Below the pieces are notes generated by a model. The model did not search any database. It was not told where the DNA came from and saw nothing but the letters and a program-made list of their open reading frames with translations. A DNA stretch of 40,075 nucleotides from JAVVFH01 sp032250585 (lineage in GTDB: Bacteria > Pseudomonadota > Gammaproteobacteria > Xanthomonadales > SZUA-36): positions 1 to 40,075 of the forward strand of contig JAVVFH010000003.1 in the NCBI GenBank assembly GCA_032250585.1, in the 5' to 3' direction. Within the stretch, counting starts at the first letter, position 1. Every line of letters begins with the position of its first letter. Both the position numbers and the translations under genes were made by a program. Below are positions 17,908 through 27,275 of this stretch, one piece after another.

Positions 17908-20900
17908 CAGAACTGCATGGTCAGCCCCGCATAAAGGAACCGGCCGATCTGCTCGAACACGACGGCATCGGTCCCGAAGCTGCGGGTCTCGGGCACGCGC
18001 GCCAGCGGCGGCGGAGCGTTATCGAACAGGTTGTCGACGCCGACATAGATTTCCGTATTTTCGACCAAGCCATAGCGAACCTGAAGGTCGGTGTACCATT
18101 CGTCACCAGTGCTGTTTGGCGAGCGGAACTCCGGGGATTCCCCCAGATCGAGCCGCTGGCTCGAGATGAAGCGCTCATACAGGCTGACAGTGACCTTCCC
18201 GATTTCGTAGGTCGCCCGGAAATTAACGGTCCATTCCGGATCGCCCAGTTCACCCGCTTCGCTGTCCGGAACCGCCTGCCCCTCCTGGGCGAAGAAGTCG
18301 AGCTTGTCGAGCCAGGTCGCCACCAGATTCAGATCGAGAAATCCGGGAAGGCTGGTAGCCGAATCCAGATCGAGCGCGTAATTGGCCTCGAAATCGATAC
18401 CGGACGCCTCGAGGGAGGCGACGTTGATCAGTTGGCTCGAGATGCTTTCGAAATTTCCGTCCGGGCGACGCACGATGCTGTCACAGAACGGATTGTCGAT
18501 GGATTCAGCATCGACACAGTTGTTGGCGACGGCCTGGACCGGAAAGCTGTTGACCGCATCCTGGATCTCGATGTCCCAATAATCGACGGTCAGGCTCAGG
18601 CCGGGTAGCACGCGCGGGGTGAGGACGACACCAAAGGTCAGGGTATCGGCCGTTTCCTCCTGCAGGTCCGGATTGCCACCGGTCAGCACCCGGGTCGTGA
18701 CCGCTCCCGCATTCGAGGTGAAGTCCGGCGGCAGCCCGACGGCGGCGCAATTGGCTGCCCGGGTGGGCGAGCCGGCCTCGAGGTTGGTGCTGTCGCAGGG
18801 ATCCTCGAGGAACAGGTTCGCCAGTCGGGTCGGCGCGAACAGTTCGCCGATATTGGGTGCGCGCACGGCTTCACTGACGACGGCGCGGAACCGTATGTCC
18901 TGACTCGGGGCCCAGTCGCCGCCCACTTTCCAGGTCGTCGCGCTGCCGATGGTCGAGTAATCGGCGAAACGGACTGCGCCTTCGAGGTTGATTTCTTCGG
19001 CGAACGGCGCATCGCGTACCACCGGAATGCCAAGCTCGCCGAATACCTCCCAGACATCGAAGTTGCCTTCGATATCCTCAATGACGCCGCCCGGGAACAC
19101 GTCTCCGGTATTGCGCAGAAAACCCTCTTCGGTGGCCGCGGATTCGTCGCGGTACTCACCGCCCAGCGCAAAGCCGACCGAACCGGCCGGCAGGTTGAAA
19201 AACCCGCCGCTATCGCCGGTCAGTGTCGCGTTGGCGACTTTCTGGGTCAGGCGGCCATCGGTCACGAAATCCGTGTGACTGAAGACCAGCGCCTCGGGCG
19301 TTGCGGCCGTCGGCCCCAGCACGTTGAGCGGCACGCAGCCGCCCGACAGATCGCGACAGACGATGTTACCGTCCGCATCGAGCACCGCATCGAGTTGCTG
19401 ATTGAAGCGTGAGGGTATCTGTTCGTTGATGAACTCGGTGGTGTTGTCGGAACGGCCGTACTGATAATGCACCGAGTACGCCAGATTCGGCGTCAGATCT
19501 CCCTCGAGTCCGAATTCGAGCTGAATCGTATCCCGATCGGAGCGCGACCGTCGCTGGCCCTGGTCCACGTTGGTGCGCGAGACGAAGAAGCCTTCGGCGT
19601 CGTTGGCGGCCAGAATGTCGCGCAGTTCCTGCGGCACGAAAGGATTGCCGGCCTGAATGAAAATCGGCGAGAAGGTCGGCAGGCTAAAGGTTGGCTGGCC
19701 TGCCGTGGCGCTCTTGGACTGAGCGAACTTGGCATTGGCGAACAGGCTTGCCCGTTCATGCAGGTCGTAATGCATGCCGCCCGAGACGATCAGCCGCTCG
19801 ATCGGCACCTGCAGCAGGTCGAAGCGCGACAGGTCCACGAAATCACCGCCCTGGCTCAGGAACGGTTCCGGCAGCGCGCCCAGATCCTGGGATATGAGAT
19901 TGCCGTTCGCATCGAAGGTGAACGGCCCGCCCACAGCGGTGAATAGATCGAGCCCGTCCGGGCCGACCACCCGGCCACCCGCCGGCGTGCCGATAAAGCC
20001 GGTGTCGTCGAAAAGGATCTGGTCCGGGATACCGTCGTTCGGGCCGGTGTTCGCCGGGTTGGTCGCGAAGCGGAGATTCTGGCTCGCGTAACCGCGTTCC
20101 GCCGCGTTGATCCGACGGGATTTGTCCCAGGTCGCGTTGAAATAGACATTGCCGCGGTCGCCGGAGAAGTTGCTGCCGGCCGTCAGGCTGAACTGATAGC
20201 TCTCTCCGTCGCCCTCGTCCGTGGTGCCGGCCTGTCCGTCGAGCTTGATCCCGTCGAAGTCGTCGCGCAGGATCAGGTTGACGACGCCCGACACGGCATC
20301 GGCGCCGTAAATGGCCGACGCGCCACCGGTGATCACTTCGACCCGTTCCACCATCGAGGTCGGGATGGTGTTCACATCCACGGCGGTCGCCCCGGGCCGG
20401 CTACCAACGTGGCGGCGGCCGTTGATCAGCACCAGCGTGCGGTCTATGCCCAGGCGCCGCAAATTGAGAAAGTTGGTGCCCGCTTCCTGCGGGTTGGCAT
20501 TGGTGTTGGCCGGCGTTTGGGTGGCACCGATTGCCGGCAACTCGTTCAGGGTGTCGGCGAGCCTCGTGTCGCCGCTGAGCATGAGCTCGCGTTCGTCCAG
20601 CATGGTTACCGGGATAGGCGTCGTGGTGCCGGTGCGCCGGATGCGCGAGCCGGTTACGATCACCTCCTCGGTGGGGCGCTCGGCGACTTGCTGCGCCCCT
20701 GCCGGTGCCGCCTGCTGGGCCAGGGCCAGTGGCAGCCCGGCGTCGGTCGACGAGAGCCTTGTAGTCGCCGCCGGCTCATCGAATCGGCCTTCATCGCGGG
20801 CGGTTCTGGTCAACACGGCGATCGTTTTCTCATCCACTTGGCGGTAATCCAGGCCGGTTCCATTCAACAGCCGCTGAATCGCCTCCTGCGGCGTGAAGCT

Positions 20901-21137
20901 GCCCTTGACTTCATGCGCTTTGCTATTCGACACATCGGTCGCGAGCCACGCGAGCTGAAAGCCCGATTGTTCGGCAAACCGATGCAATGCTGATGCCACT
21001 GGCTGCGCCTCAATCTCGTAATCGACTCGTGGGCTGTCGATCGCTGCGTCTTCCTGGCAATAGGCGACCGCAGGGGGCACCACGGCGACGAACACGCATA
21101 CCAGCAGGTAGATGGATTCCCTGATTTTTCCGTTCAC
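17907..21137 (-). CDS. TonB-dependent receptor with STN signalling domain
   Basis: The outer-membrane receptor of 1076 residues is read from GTG 21137, which has GGGGAGA just upstream and is followed directly by a signal peptide (SIYLLVCVFVAVVPPAVA). The longer ATG frame from 21278 adds no recognisable signal. Domains are an STN signalling domain (about 38-109), a TonB-box-like EEVIVTG (157-163), a plug (about 170-290, with LINGRRHVGSR and ASAIYGADAVSGVVN), then a beta-barrel ending FLYAGLTMQF. The STN domain contacts a FecR-type anti-sigma factor, which is encoded immediately upstream. The large barrel and plug resemble receptors for sugars or peptides more than siderophore receptors. The ligand is unknown. 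The gap to fecR (21138-21311) may carry the operon's internal promoter. Confidence 0.92.
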
Positions 21138-21311
21138 GATTGTCTCCCCGGTCTCCACCCCGGCGCAGTTAGACCGGGGTGACGGCAGGCTGGATTGCCA
21201 CACCGTATCAGTTAAGACGGCGGGCCGGCGGCTTTCGGGTACCGGGGTGTCGACCAATGAATTTTGATCACGTCGCACGTTTTGGACCGAACCGGTCGCG
21301 ACAACGCGATT

Positions 21312-22400
21312 TCACAGCGGCTTCAACAGGATCATGGAGCGACCGAGTACGAGTGCCCGGACTGGGGCGAATGCCTCCAACGTCTGGACGAACGCCTTGG
21401 GGTCGCGGGGATCGAACACCCCGCTGACCGACAATGTCATCAGGCTCTCGTCCTCGATCCGCAACACCATGCTGTTATAGCGATTGAAGTCGCCGACTAC
21501 TTCGCGGAGAGGTGTTGCTTCGAATACCAGTTTATTGTCTCGCCAGGAAACGAACTGTTCGACCTCAACCGGGCGGGTTTGCGCGACAGTCGCGGATTCA
21601 GCCCGCCGCGGAAGTCCGACGACGGCCTGCTCGTTCTGACCGATCTTTGCCTCCCATCCGATCGGCGCGTCATCGTTACCGGCGCTGAGCTGACTTACCA
21701 GGACCTGCCCCTCAACTACCGTCACCGCGACATCGGCGGCACGCAGACGCACGTTGAATTCAGTGCCGACGGCCTGCACGCGTGCCTGCTCGGTGTCCAC
21801 GATAAACGGGCGCTCCGGGTCCGATACGACGTCGAAGTAGGCTTCGCCCTCCAGCAGGCGGATTCGCCGGCTCGCCTTTAAAAAGCGCACTTCGACGCGG
21901 GACTGGGTGTTCAGCTCCAGAAGCGAGCCATCCGCCAGCGTCATCAACCGACTTTCGCCTTTGCGGGTGGCGAACGACTCGACGTCGGGTCCGAACAGCC
22001 AGGGTTCCGGCCCACCCGTCGAAAGGCCGTATGCCGCGAGTCCGATGCATCCGGCAATCAGTGCCGCTGCGAGGCCGTGCCGCCATTGTGTCAGTCGGCG
22101 CAGGGCGCTGCGGGCCGCACCCGGTTGTAACGACCTGCCGGCGCTTTTGGGGGACGGATACATCGGAATCACATCGCTTGCGGAATCCAGCGCCGCACCG
22201 AAACTGGCCGCCTCAGCCCACAGCGCTTCCACGGCCTTGAATTCGCGCAAATGCGAGGGGCTGTGCGTGATCCATTCCGCGAAAGCGCGCTTTTCAGCGT
22301 CGCTGGCTTTCCCGGAACTCATGACCACGCACCACCGCGCCGCGTCTTCCCTCAGCCGCTCCTGTTCCCTCAGCCGACCGGTATTCTCGTTATACTTCAC
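21312..22400 (-). CDS. FecR-family transmembrane anti-sigma regulator
   Basis: The 362-residue protein starts at GTG 22400, which overlaps the sigma-factor stop (TAGTG) and has GGGGGGA upstream. Upstream in-frame ATG 22562 lies inside the sigma gene and is rejected. The N-terminal cytoplasmic DUF4880 domain (about 17-60, AFAEWITHSPSHLREF) binds the sigma factor. One membrane helix (109-126) follows, then the periplasmic FecR domain (TLADGSLLELNTQSRVEV, LLEGEAYFDV). A C-terminal STN-like segment (LREVVGDFNRYN to MILLKPL) should meet the receptor's STN domain. It transmits ligand occupancy of the receptor to the sigma factor, as in the FecARI paradigm. Confidence 0.93.
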   Translation of the reverse strand: MKYNENTGRLREQERLREDAARWCVVMSSGKASDAEKRAFAEWITHSPSHLREFKAVEALWAEAASFGAALDSASDVIPMYPSPKSAGRSLQPGAARSALRRLTQWRHGLAAALIAGCIGLAAYGLSTGGPEPWLFGPDVESFATRKGESRLMTLADGSLLELNTQSRVEVRFLKASRRIRLLEGEAYFDVVSDPERPFIVDTEQARVQAVGTEFNVRLRAADVAVTVVEGQVLVSQLSAGNDDAPIGWEAKIGQNEQAVVGLPRRAESATVAQTRPVEVEQFVSWRDNKLVFEATPLREVVGDFNRYNSMVLRIEDESLMTLSVSGVFDPRDPKAFVQTLEAFAPVRALVLGRSMILLKPL

Positions 22401-22900
22401 TATGGTTCCCCCCGTTCGCCTGACGGCGGCATCTGTGTGCGCAGATGTGCAAGCGCCTGAATCAGATACTTCTTGACCATGTTGTCGGATATGCCGAGTC
22501 GGTGGCCGATCGCACGATAGCTCAATCCTTCGCAGCGGCTCAGCAGGAAGGCCCGCTGGCATTTCGGAGAAAGTTCCGCCAGCAGCGAACGCATCTGCCG
22601 CAGGCGCTGGCGATGGTCTGCCACGGCTTCCGGCGATGGCTGCGGCGCGGCTACGTTATCGAGCAGCTCATCGGTCGCCAGAACATACCGGCACCAGCGC
22701 CCAGCGCGACGCAAATGGTCCACCATCACGTTGCTGGTGGTGCGATAAACGTATGCGGACGGGTTGTCCACATCCTCCGGCGCTTTAACCGCCGATAGCC
22801 GCAGCCAGGTATCCTGCAGGATGTCGTGGACGTCCTGCAGATCTCCCAACCGCGCACAAACCATGGCCTGCAACCCGTCCCGGTGGTCGAGAAAGGCCAC
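22400..22900 (-). CDS. FecI-like ECF sigma factor; start uncertain
   Basis: The visible 166 residues from GTG 22900 hold sigma region 2 (LGDLQDVHDILQDTWLRL, NPSAYVYRTTSNVMVDHLRR) and region 4 (LSPKCQRAFLLSRCEGLSYRAIGHRLGISDNMVKKYL). The GTG has only a poor ribosome site, and the in-frame codons before it read NPLL, giving NPLLVAFLDHRDG, which looks like a normal FecI N-terminus. A non-canonical ACG at 22939 has AAGGGAG 6 bases upstream and may be the true start, adding 13 residues. It is the first gene of the sigma-FecR-receptor-M28 operon and probably drives the receptor promoter. Confidence 0.9.
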   Translation of the reverse strand: MAFLDHRDGLQAMVCARLGDLQDVHDILQDTWLRLSAVKAPEDVDNPSAYVYRTTSNVMVDHLRRAGRWCRYVLATDELLDNVAAPQPSPEAVADHRQRLRQMRSLLAELSPKCQRAFLLSRCEGLSYRAIGHRLGISDNMVKKYLIQALAHLRTQMPPSGERGEP

Positions 22901-23156
22901 AAGCAGAGGATTCCTGTTGTCTGCCGGTCGAGCGATCGTTCGTCACTCCCTTGAACTGCCGATCCGAAGTCATAGCACCGAAAATGCACCACATGCGGGA
23001 AAGCATCGCCTTCCTCGCATCGGCCCTTTATGCATGACGTTCCATCGGTACTTGTCGGGTACCGTAGCAGTATTCAACGCCGAAAACACGCTACAATGCA
23101 CTTGCGCCGTGTCGTGGAGCGCAGTGGTTGCGCAATGTGCGGCGAGCAGAGGAGAC

Positions 23157-23426
23157 ATGGGATTTGCTTTGTCCGGGATGCAGTTGACGAGCCCCGCTTT
23201 CGAACAGGGCGGAAGGATTCCGACCACGAACACCGGCGAAGGTGAAGACGTTTCACCGGCGCAGTCGTGGAGCGATGTGCCGGACAGTACACGAGCTTTT
23301 GCTGTCATCTGCCACGATCCGGACACGCGGTTGGTGGCGAAGGGCTGCACCTTGCGCCAGGCCGCATTCCGCCTGATTCCCAATGAACCGCTCATGCCTT
23401 ATTCGCTCCTGCGCGCCAACCTGTGA
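23157..23426 (+). pseudogene. truncated PEBP (YbhB/YbcL) family remnant
   Basis: ATG 23157 has AGAGGA just before it. The first 55 residues match the N-terminus of phosphatidylethanolamine-binding, Raf-kinase-inhibitor-like proteins (MQLTSPAFEQGGRIP, GEDVSPAQSWSDVP, AFAVICHDPD). After CHDPDTR the similarity stops. The frame ends at 89 residues, whereas the family has about 150-180, and the second ligand-site motif (HW region, GxxHRY) is absent. It is most likely a 3'-truncated gene. The region downstream has a less regular base composition and little coding character. Confidence 0.6.
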
Positions 23427-23578
23427 ACACCCAGGAACACCCCTCCAAACCCCAGGACCACCGGTACAGAGTAGAGCAGCGCGAGAAGAATGCTATGCCC
23501 AAACTGCGACATATTCGTAGCGGGACTAATGCCTGCCGCCACGGACGAAATCGCGAGTGTAGCTACAGCCCATCGCAT
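23399..23578 (-). CDS. possible 59-residue membrane protein
   Basis: A short frame from ATG 23578 to TAA has two hydrophobic stretches (AVATLAISSVAAG near residues 4-16; ILLALLYSVPVVLGFGGVFLGV at 30-51) and ends HRLARRSE, a positive-inside C-terminus. AGGGA lies about 8 bases upstream. It overlaps the end of the PEBP remnant by 28 bases on the other strand. No family is recognised, and it could be chance. Confidence 0.3.
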   Translation of the reverse strand: MRWAVATLAISSVAAGISPATNMSQFGHSILLALLYSVPVVLGFGGVFLGVHRLARRSE

Positions 23579-23738
23579 CTGAGGTCCCTAAGCTAGTGTA
23601 CCCAGCAAGTCCGGAGACGCACATCAGGAAAAACGCCAACAGCACGGCGGATGTAAACGCGGCTGGCTCCCGTTGAATGTTCGAAAGGGTTGCGAAGAGC
23701 CTTGCATGTACGTATGTGCGCAGCTGCCCAGGTCGGGC

Positions 23739-25202
23739 TTAGCCCTGCAGCGATGCGCCGATGCGGAGAACTTCGCGCACCAGCAGATCGAAGTCGTCGT
23801 TGCGGCTGCGGTGGTTGGAAATGGCGACTCTCAGGCAGTAGATGCCGTGCAGTGTCGTGTAGGAAGGCGCTGCGACGCCGCTTTCCTGCAGTTCCTCGAG
23901 GATCGACTTGTTGAGCGCATTGAGCGCTTCGGTGTCCAGCCCGCCGGGGTTGTATCTGAAGCACACGATGTCGAGGCCGATCGGCGCCGATAATTCCAGC
24001 GAGGGCGAGTCTTCGATGAGTTTCCCCAGGTAGGCGGCCTGTTCCACGTTGCGCGCCATCATGCGCCCGAAGCGGTCGAGGCCGTGCTCCTTGATGGACA
24101 TCCACACTTTCAGTGCGCGGAACTGGCGGGTCAACTGCAGCCCGTAATCGCTGAACCAGAAAGGGCCGGAGGCCATGCCGCGGTCGTCGGCTTCGCGGTG
24201 CAGGTATTCGGGCACCAGGGCGAAGGAATCCCGGTGGGCCGCCGCGTTGCGAACCATCACGCAGCCGGCCTCGAACGGAACGTGCATCCACTTGTGCAGG
24301 TCCAGGGCGATCGAATCAGCCTGTTCCATGCCGCGCAGTTGATCGCGCACGTTGTCGGCCAGCACCGCCACCGCGCCGATTGCGCCGTCGACGTGAAACC
24401 AGAGTTTTTCGCGCCTGCAGAAGGCGGCGATGGCCGGCAGGTCGTCGATGGCGCCGGTGTTGATGGTGCCGGCGGTGGCGATCACGCAGAACGGCAGCAT
24501 GCCGGCTTCGCGGTCGGCCGCGACCATCTGCTCCAGTTGCCCGAGATCGAGTTTGTAATCGGCCGTGACCGGCACGTAGCGCAGCCCGGCCGTGCCGAGA
24601 CCGAGCGTCTCGACGGCCTTCTGGTTGCAGCTGTGGACTTCGGTCGAGGCGTAGACCGTTGGCGCGCCGGGCGCTTTGCGCAAACCTTCGCGGCGCAGGT
24701 CGTAGCCGCAGTTGGTGTTGCGCGCGACGGTCAGCGCGGTGAAGTTGGCCATCGAGGCGCCGCTGGTCAGCAGCCCGGTGGAATCAGCCGGCATGCCCAG
24801 CATGTCGCGGATCCAGCCGATGACCTGCAGTTCCACCAATGGAGCGACGTGGTTGGCGCCGCCCAGGTTCGGGTTCAGCGTGGCGGCCAGGAAATCCGCC
24901 AGCGCGCCCATGACCGTGCCGCTGCCCATGTACCAGGCCCAGAAGCGCGGGTGGCTGGTGTTCATGGGATAGGCCATGATGTTTTCGCGAAAGTCTTCGT
25001 AGACTTCAGCGGGGTCACTCGGCTTCCTTGGTGCGGCCTCGCGCAGGTGTTCGGCGACATCCGCGGGCACCGGCCGCCAGACGGGCTTGTCGCGGGTGGT
25101 TTCTACGTAGTCGAGCGCATCGTCGACGATGCGGTGCGCCAGTTCGCGCATTTCATCCCAGTTTTTTGGATCGAGGGTTTCAAAGCGTTGACGGTCGTTC
25201 AT
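23739..25202 (-). CDS. PLP-dependent aromatic-L-amino-acid decarboxylase family protein
   Basis: The 487-residue group II decarboxylase has N-terminal SHPRFWAWYMGSGT, LLTSGASMANFTAL, the PLP aspartate in HVDGA (270-274) and the Schiff-base lysine in DLHKW (Lys304). The C-terminus has RVAISNHRSRNDD. These place it with aromatic amino acid (tyrosine/tryptophan/DOPA) decarboxylases; the actual amino acid is unknown. It begins with ATG 25202, overlapping the stop of the MOSC gene by ATGA, so translation is coupled. The 160 bases between its end and the small membrane frame at 23578 hold no convincing gene. Confidence 0.92.
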   Translation of the reverse strand: MNDRQRFETLDPKNWDEMRELAHRIVDDALDYVETTRDKPVWRPVPADVAEHLREAAPRKPSDPAEVYEDFRENIMAYPMNTSHPRFWAWYMGSGTVMGALADFLAATLNPNLGGANHVAPLVELQVIGWIRDMLGMPADSTGLLTSGASMANFTALTVARNTNCGYDLRREGLRKAPGAPTVYASTEVHSCNQKAVETLGLGTAGLRYVPVTADYKLDLGQLEQMVAADREAGMLPFCVIATAGTINTGAIDDLPAIAAFCRREKLWFHVDGAIGAVAVLADNVRDQLRGMEQADSIALDLHKWMHVPFEAGCVMVRNAAAHRDSFALVPEYLHREADDRGMASGPFWFSDYGLQLTRQFRALKVWMSIKEHGLDRFGRMMARNVEQAAYLGKLIEDSPSLELSAPIGLDIVCFRYNPGGLDTEALNALNKSILEELQESGVAAPSYTTLHGIYCLRVAISNHRSRNDDFDLLVREVLRIGASLQG

Positions 25203-25861
25203 GGTTCTGAATTCTCCAGCGCGTTCAGGCGCTTGACGATGGCCGGCTTCAGTGCCGGGTCGAGGCTGTCCAGGGTCGAGGCCCGTTCCAGGATTTCACG
25301 GGCGCCGGTCGAGCGCGGGCGGGTGTAGGCTCTGAAAAACTCCAGCACGCTCGGCCCAGGCCGGGCAGCCGGCTCGCGGATGAGTGTCTGGCCCCTCTGC
25401 ACGGTGCCGGTCGCAAGCACCCGCAGGTAGAAGCCGCAGCGTTGCGAGGCAGTGAACTCGCCCGGCATCGCCGGATTCCCGAAGCGCAGCGCGAGTTTCT
25501 GACAGGGAATGCGCGGGCCGCTGATCTCCAGCAGCACGGAACCCGTCCGCAGCCGGTCGCCGATACACAGATCCGGCTCGAGGACGTCCGCGACCGTCAG
25601 GTTCTCGCCAAACTGCCCCCAGTTCAGGCGGGGCAGGCCGAGCTTCTCGCACCACCACGGATAATGGTCGTGCGAGTAGAGGTAAACCGCTTTGTGTTCG
25701 CCGCCATGCACATCCTGACTGGCCTGGCGGTCTCCCGCCAGATGCGTGCAGTGAACGTTTACCGGGCCCTGTACGGGGCGCTTGAAAATCGACGTGTTCA
25801 GGACCTGGCCGTGGTACTCGATGTCTTCGGGCAGGGCGACGTTGACGGATAGAATCTTCAT
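25199..25861 (-). CDS. MOSC domain protein, YiiM-like
   Basis: The MOSC (molybdenum cofactor sulfurase C-terminal) fold is seen with GDRQASQDVHGGEHKAVYLYSHDHYPWW, then GQFGENLTV and the conserved cysteine in GPRIPCQKLA. These are typical of YiiM-like proteins that bind Moco and reduce N-hydroxylated compounds. ATG 25861 gives a standard N-terminus (MKILSVNVALP, 220 residues); an ATG four codons upstream (25873) is possible. Neither has a clear ribosome site. It is coupled to the decarboxylase. N-hydroxy-amine reduction next to an amine-producing enzyme is suggestive but unproven. Confidence 0.88.
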   Translation of the reverse strand: MKILSVNVALPEDIEYHGQVLNTSIFKRPVQGPVNVHCTHLAGDRQASQDVHGGEHKAVYLYSHDHYPWWCEKLGLPRLNWGQFGENLTVADVLEPDLCIGDRLRTGSVLLEISGPRIPCQKLALRFGNPAMPGEFTASQRCGFYLRVLATGTVQRGQTLIREPAARPGPSVLEFFRAYTRPRSTGAREILERASTLDSLDPALKPAIVKRLNALENSEP

Positions 25862-26198
25862 CAGGGAATGCATTCAATCACGTTTTGCACTCGAAACCCA
25901 CCGGTGCAGCGAGCGCTTGTTTCCGGGCCCCGGACATACGGGTGCGGGACGGACAGGGTAAATTTGTTCTCACGCCAATTTCTTGAACTCTCGTCATTTC
26001 CGCGCAGGCGGAAATCCAGTTCCTGCAACACCGCTGGATTCGCCAAGCCGCGGATTGGATTGAAATTCCTGGATTCCCGCCTGCGCGGGAATGACGGTAC
26101 TTCTGGTAGAACAAATTTGCCCTGGCGGGACGGCCGACGGGCGCGCACAAATGTCTCAGCGGCGTTATCATATGAGGTTTTCCAGGAAGGACTTTGCA
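25862..26198. other. 337-base intergenic region with an inverted-repeat element
   Basis: Between the divergent MOSC and XdhC-like genes. It holds the inverted repeat at 25992-26096 and a few short unsupported frames. No RNA gene or transposase is recognised. The xdhC-side 100 bases (26097-26198) carry the start-proximal AGGAAGGA. Confidence 0.6.
25992..26096. repeat. palindromic intergenic element, 28-base arms
   Basis: The left arm (25992-26019) begins CGTCATTTCCGCGCAGG. The right arm (26069-26096) begins CTGGATTCCCGCC and ends GGGAATGACG. The two arms are reverse complements except at 2 positions, with a 49-base spacer. The arm sequence (CGTCATTCCCGCG..AATCCAG) is the kind of dispersed intergenic repeat seen in many proteobacteria, probably a non-autonomous mobile element. 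No target duplication is obvious. Confidence 0.75.
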
Positions 26199-27275
26199 AT
26201 GCACCTTGGAACACCCGCGCTGCTCGATTTTTACCGTGCTCATGAGGCCGAGCAGGCGCTGGTGCTGGTCACGATCATCGGCACCGAGGGTTCAACCTAT
26301 CGCAAGCCGGGGGCGATGATGCTGATCAGCCGCGACGGGAAGTACGAGGGCATGATCTCCGGCGGCTGCCTTGAGGGTGATCTGCTCGAACACGCGGCGA
26401 GCGTTTTTTCCAGCGGCGTGCCGAAATTCGTGACCTACGACCTGCACGCCGACGAGGACCTCGTCTGGAGTCTCGGCTTGGGGTGCGACGGGGTGATTCA
26501 CCTGTTGCTGCAGCGCCTCGACCGGGAGCGGAACTTCGATTTCCTGGCGCCGCTGAGCGATGCCATGGCGCGTCGCGTGCCGGCCCTGCTGGCCCTGTCG
26601 GTCCAGGCCGAAGGCAGTCCGCCGCCGGGCACACTCGCACTGCTGGACGCGTCCGGGCTGAGCATGGGCGATCCCGCGTTGATCGGGCTATTGGGTGACG
26701 CGACCGAGCTGGACTGGCCGAATTGGCGATGCCGGAGCGTGCCGGTCGGAGCCGCTGCGAGCGTTCTGCTGGTCAACATTCCGCCGCGCACCCGCGTCCT
26801 GATCTGCGGCGCCGGGCCGGATGCGGTGCCGGTAGCGGGCGCGATTGCGGCGCTGGGCTGGGAAGTCGTGCTCGTCGATCACCGCCCGGCCTATGCGCGC
26901 GCCGAGCGTTTTCCAGCGGGTTGCCGGCTGGTTCGCGCGCGTCCCGAAAATCTGGCCGCGGAACTCGATCTCGACCGCTTCGACGCCGCGGTGATCATGA
27001 GCCATCATCTGGAAAACGACAGCGTTTACCTGGGGCAGCTCTGCGAGCGCAATATTCCTTACCTGGGTGTACTCGGGCCACGCGCGCGGCGCACACGGTT
27101 GCGCGACATGAGCGGCTGCAGCGAGCGCAGTATTTACGGGCCCGTCGGGCTGGATATCGGCGCGGAACTGCCCGAGTCCATCGCTCTGTCGCTGGTGGCG
27201 GAGATTCACGCTGTGCTGAACGGTCGCGACGGGGCGCCGTTGACCGGGCGCGGCGCAGGCGATGGCGATTCCTGA
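26199..27275 (+). CDS. XdhC/CoxI family molybdoenzyme maturation protein
   Basis: From ATG 26199 (AGGAAGGA 9 bases upstream) the 358-residue protein shows the XdhC N-terminal motif STYRKPGAMMLI and SGGCLEGDLLEHA. A GLGCDGVIHLLL segment follows, then a Rossmann-type C-terminal domain with ILICGAGPDAVP-like VLICGAGPDAVPV, DHRPAYA, MSHHLENDSVYL and YLGVLGPRARR. XdhC proteins bind and sulfurate molybdenum cofactor and insert it into xanthine-dehydrogenase-type enzymes. The longer frame from 26091 adds an unrelated N-terminus. It overlaps the MocA-like gene by 14 bases. No molybdo-hydroxylase subunits are in the window. Confidence 0.93.
   Translation: MHLGTPALLDFYRAHEAEQALVLVTIIGTEGSTYRKPGAMMLISRDGKYEGMISGGCLEGDLLEHAASVFSSGVPKFVTYDLHADEDLVWSLGLGCDGVIHLLLQRLDRERNFDFLAPLSDAMARRVPALLALSVQAEGSPPPGTLALLDASGLSMGDPALIGLLGDATELDWPNWRCRSVPVGAAASVLLVNIPPRTRVLICGAGPDAVPVAGAIAALGWEVVLVDHRPAYARAERFPAGCRLVRARPENLAAELDLDRFDAAVIMSHHLENDSVYLGQLCERNIPYLGVLGPRARRTRLRDMSGCSERSIYGPVGLDIGAELPESIALSLVAEIHAVLNGRDGAPLTGRGAGDGDS

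Noticed and set aside
23052..23080. GCAGTATTC resembling motif copy 1, upstream of the PEBP remnant
   Set aside because: Only the short tail matches and the CCGGGATA core is missing.
22970..23395. 141-codon minus-strand frame opposite the PEBP remnant
   Set aside because: Its sequence has no family match and no ribosome site; the plus-strand PEBP similarity explains the openness.
23593..23720. Hydrophobic frame (AVLLAFFLMCVSGLAG) between the decarboxylase and the small membrane frame
   Set aside because: No canonical start codon with a ribosome site; probably non-coding or decayed.
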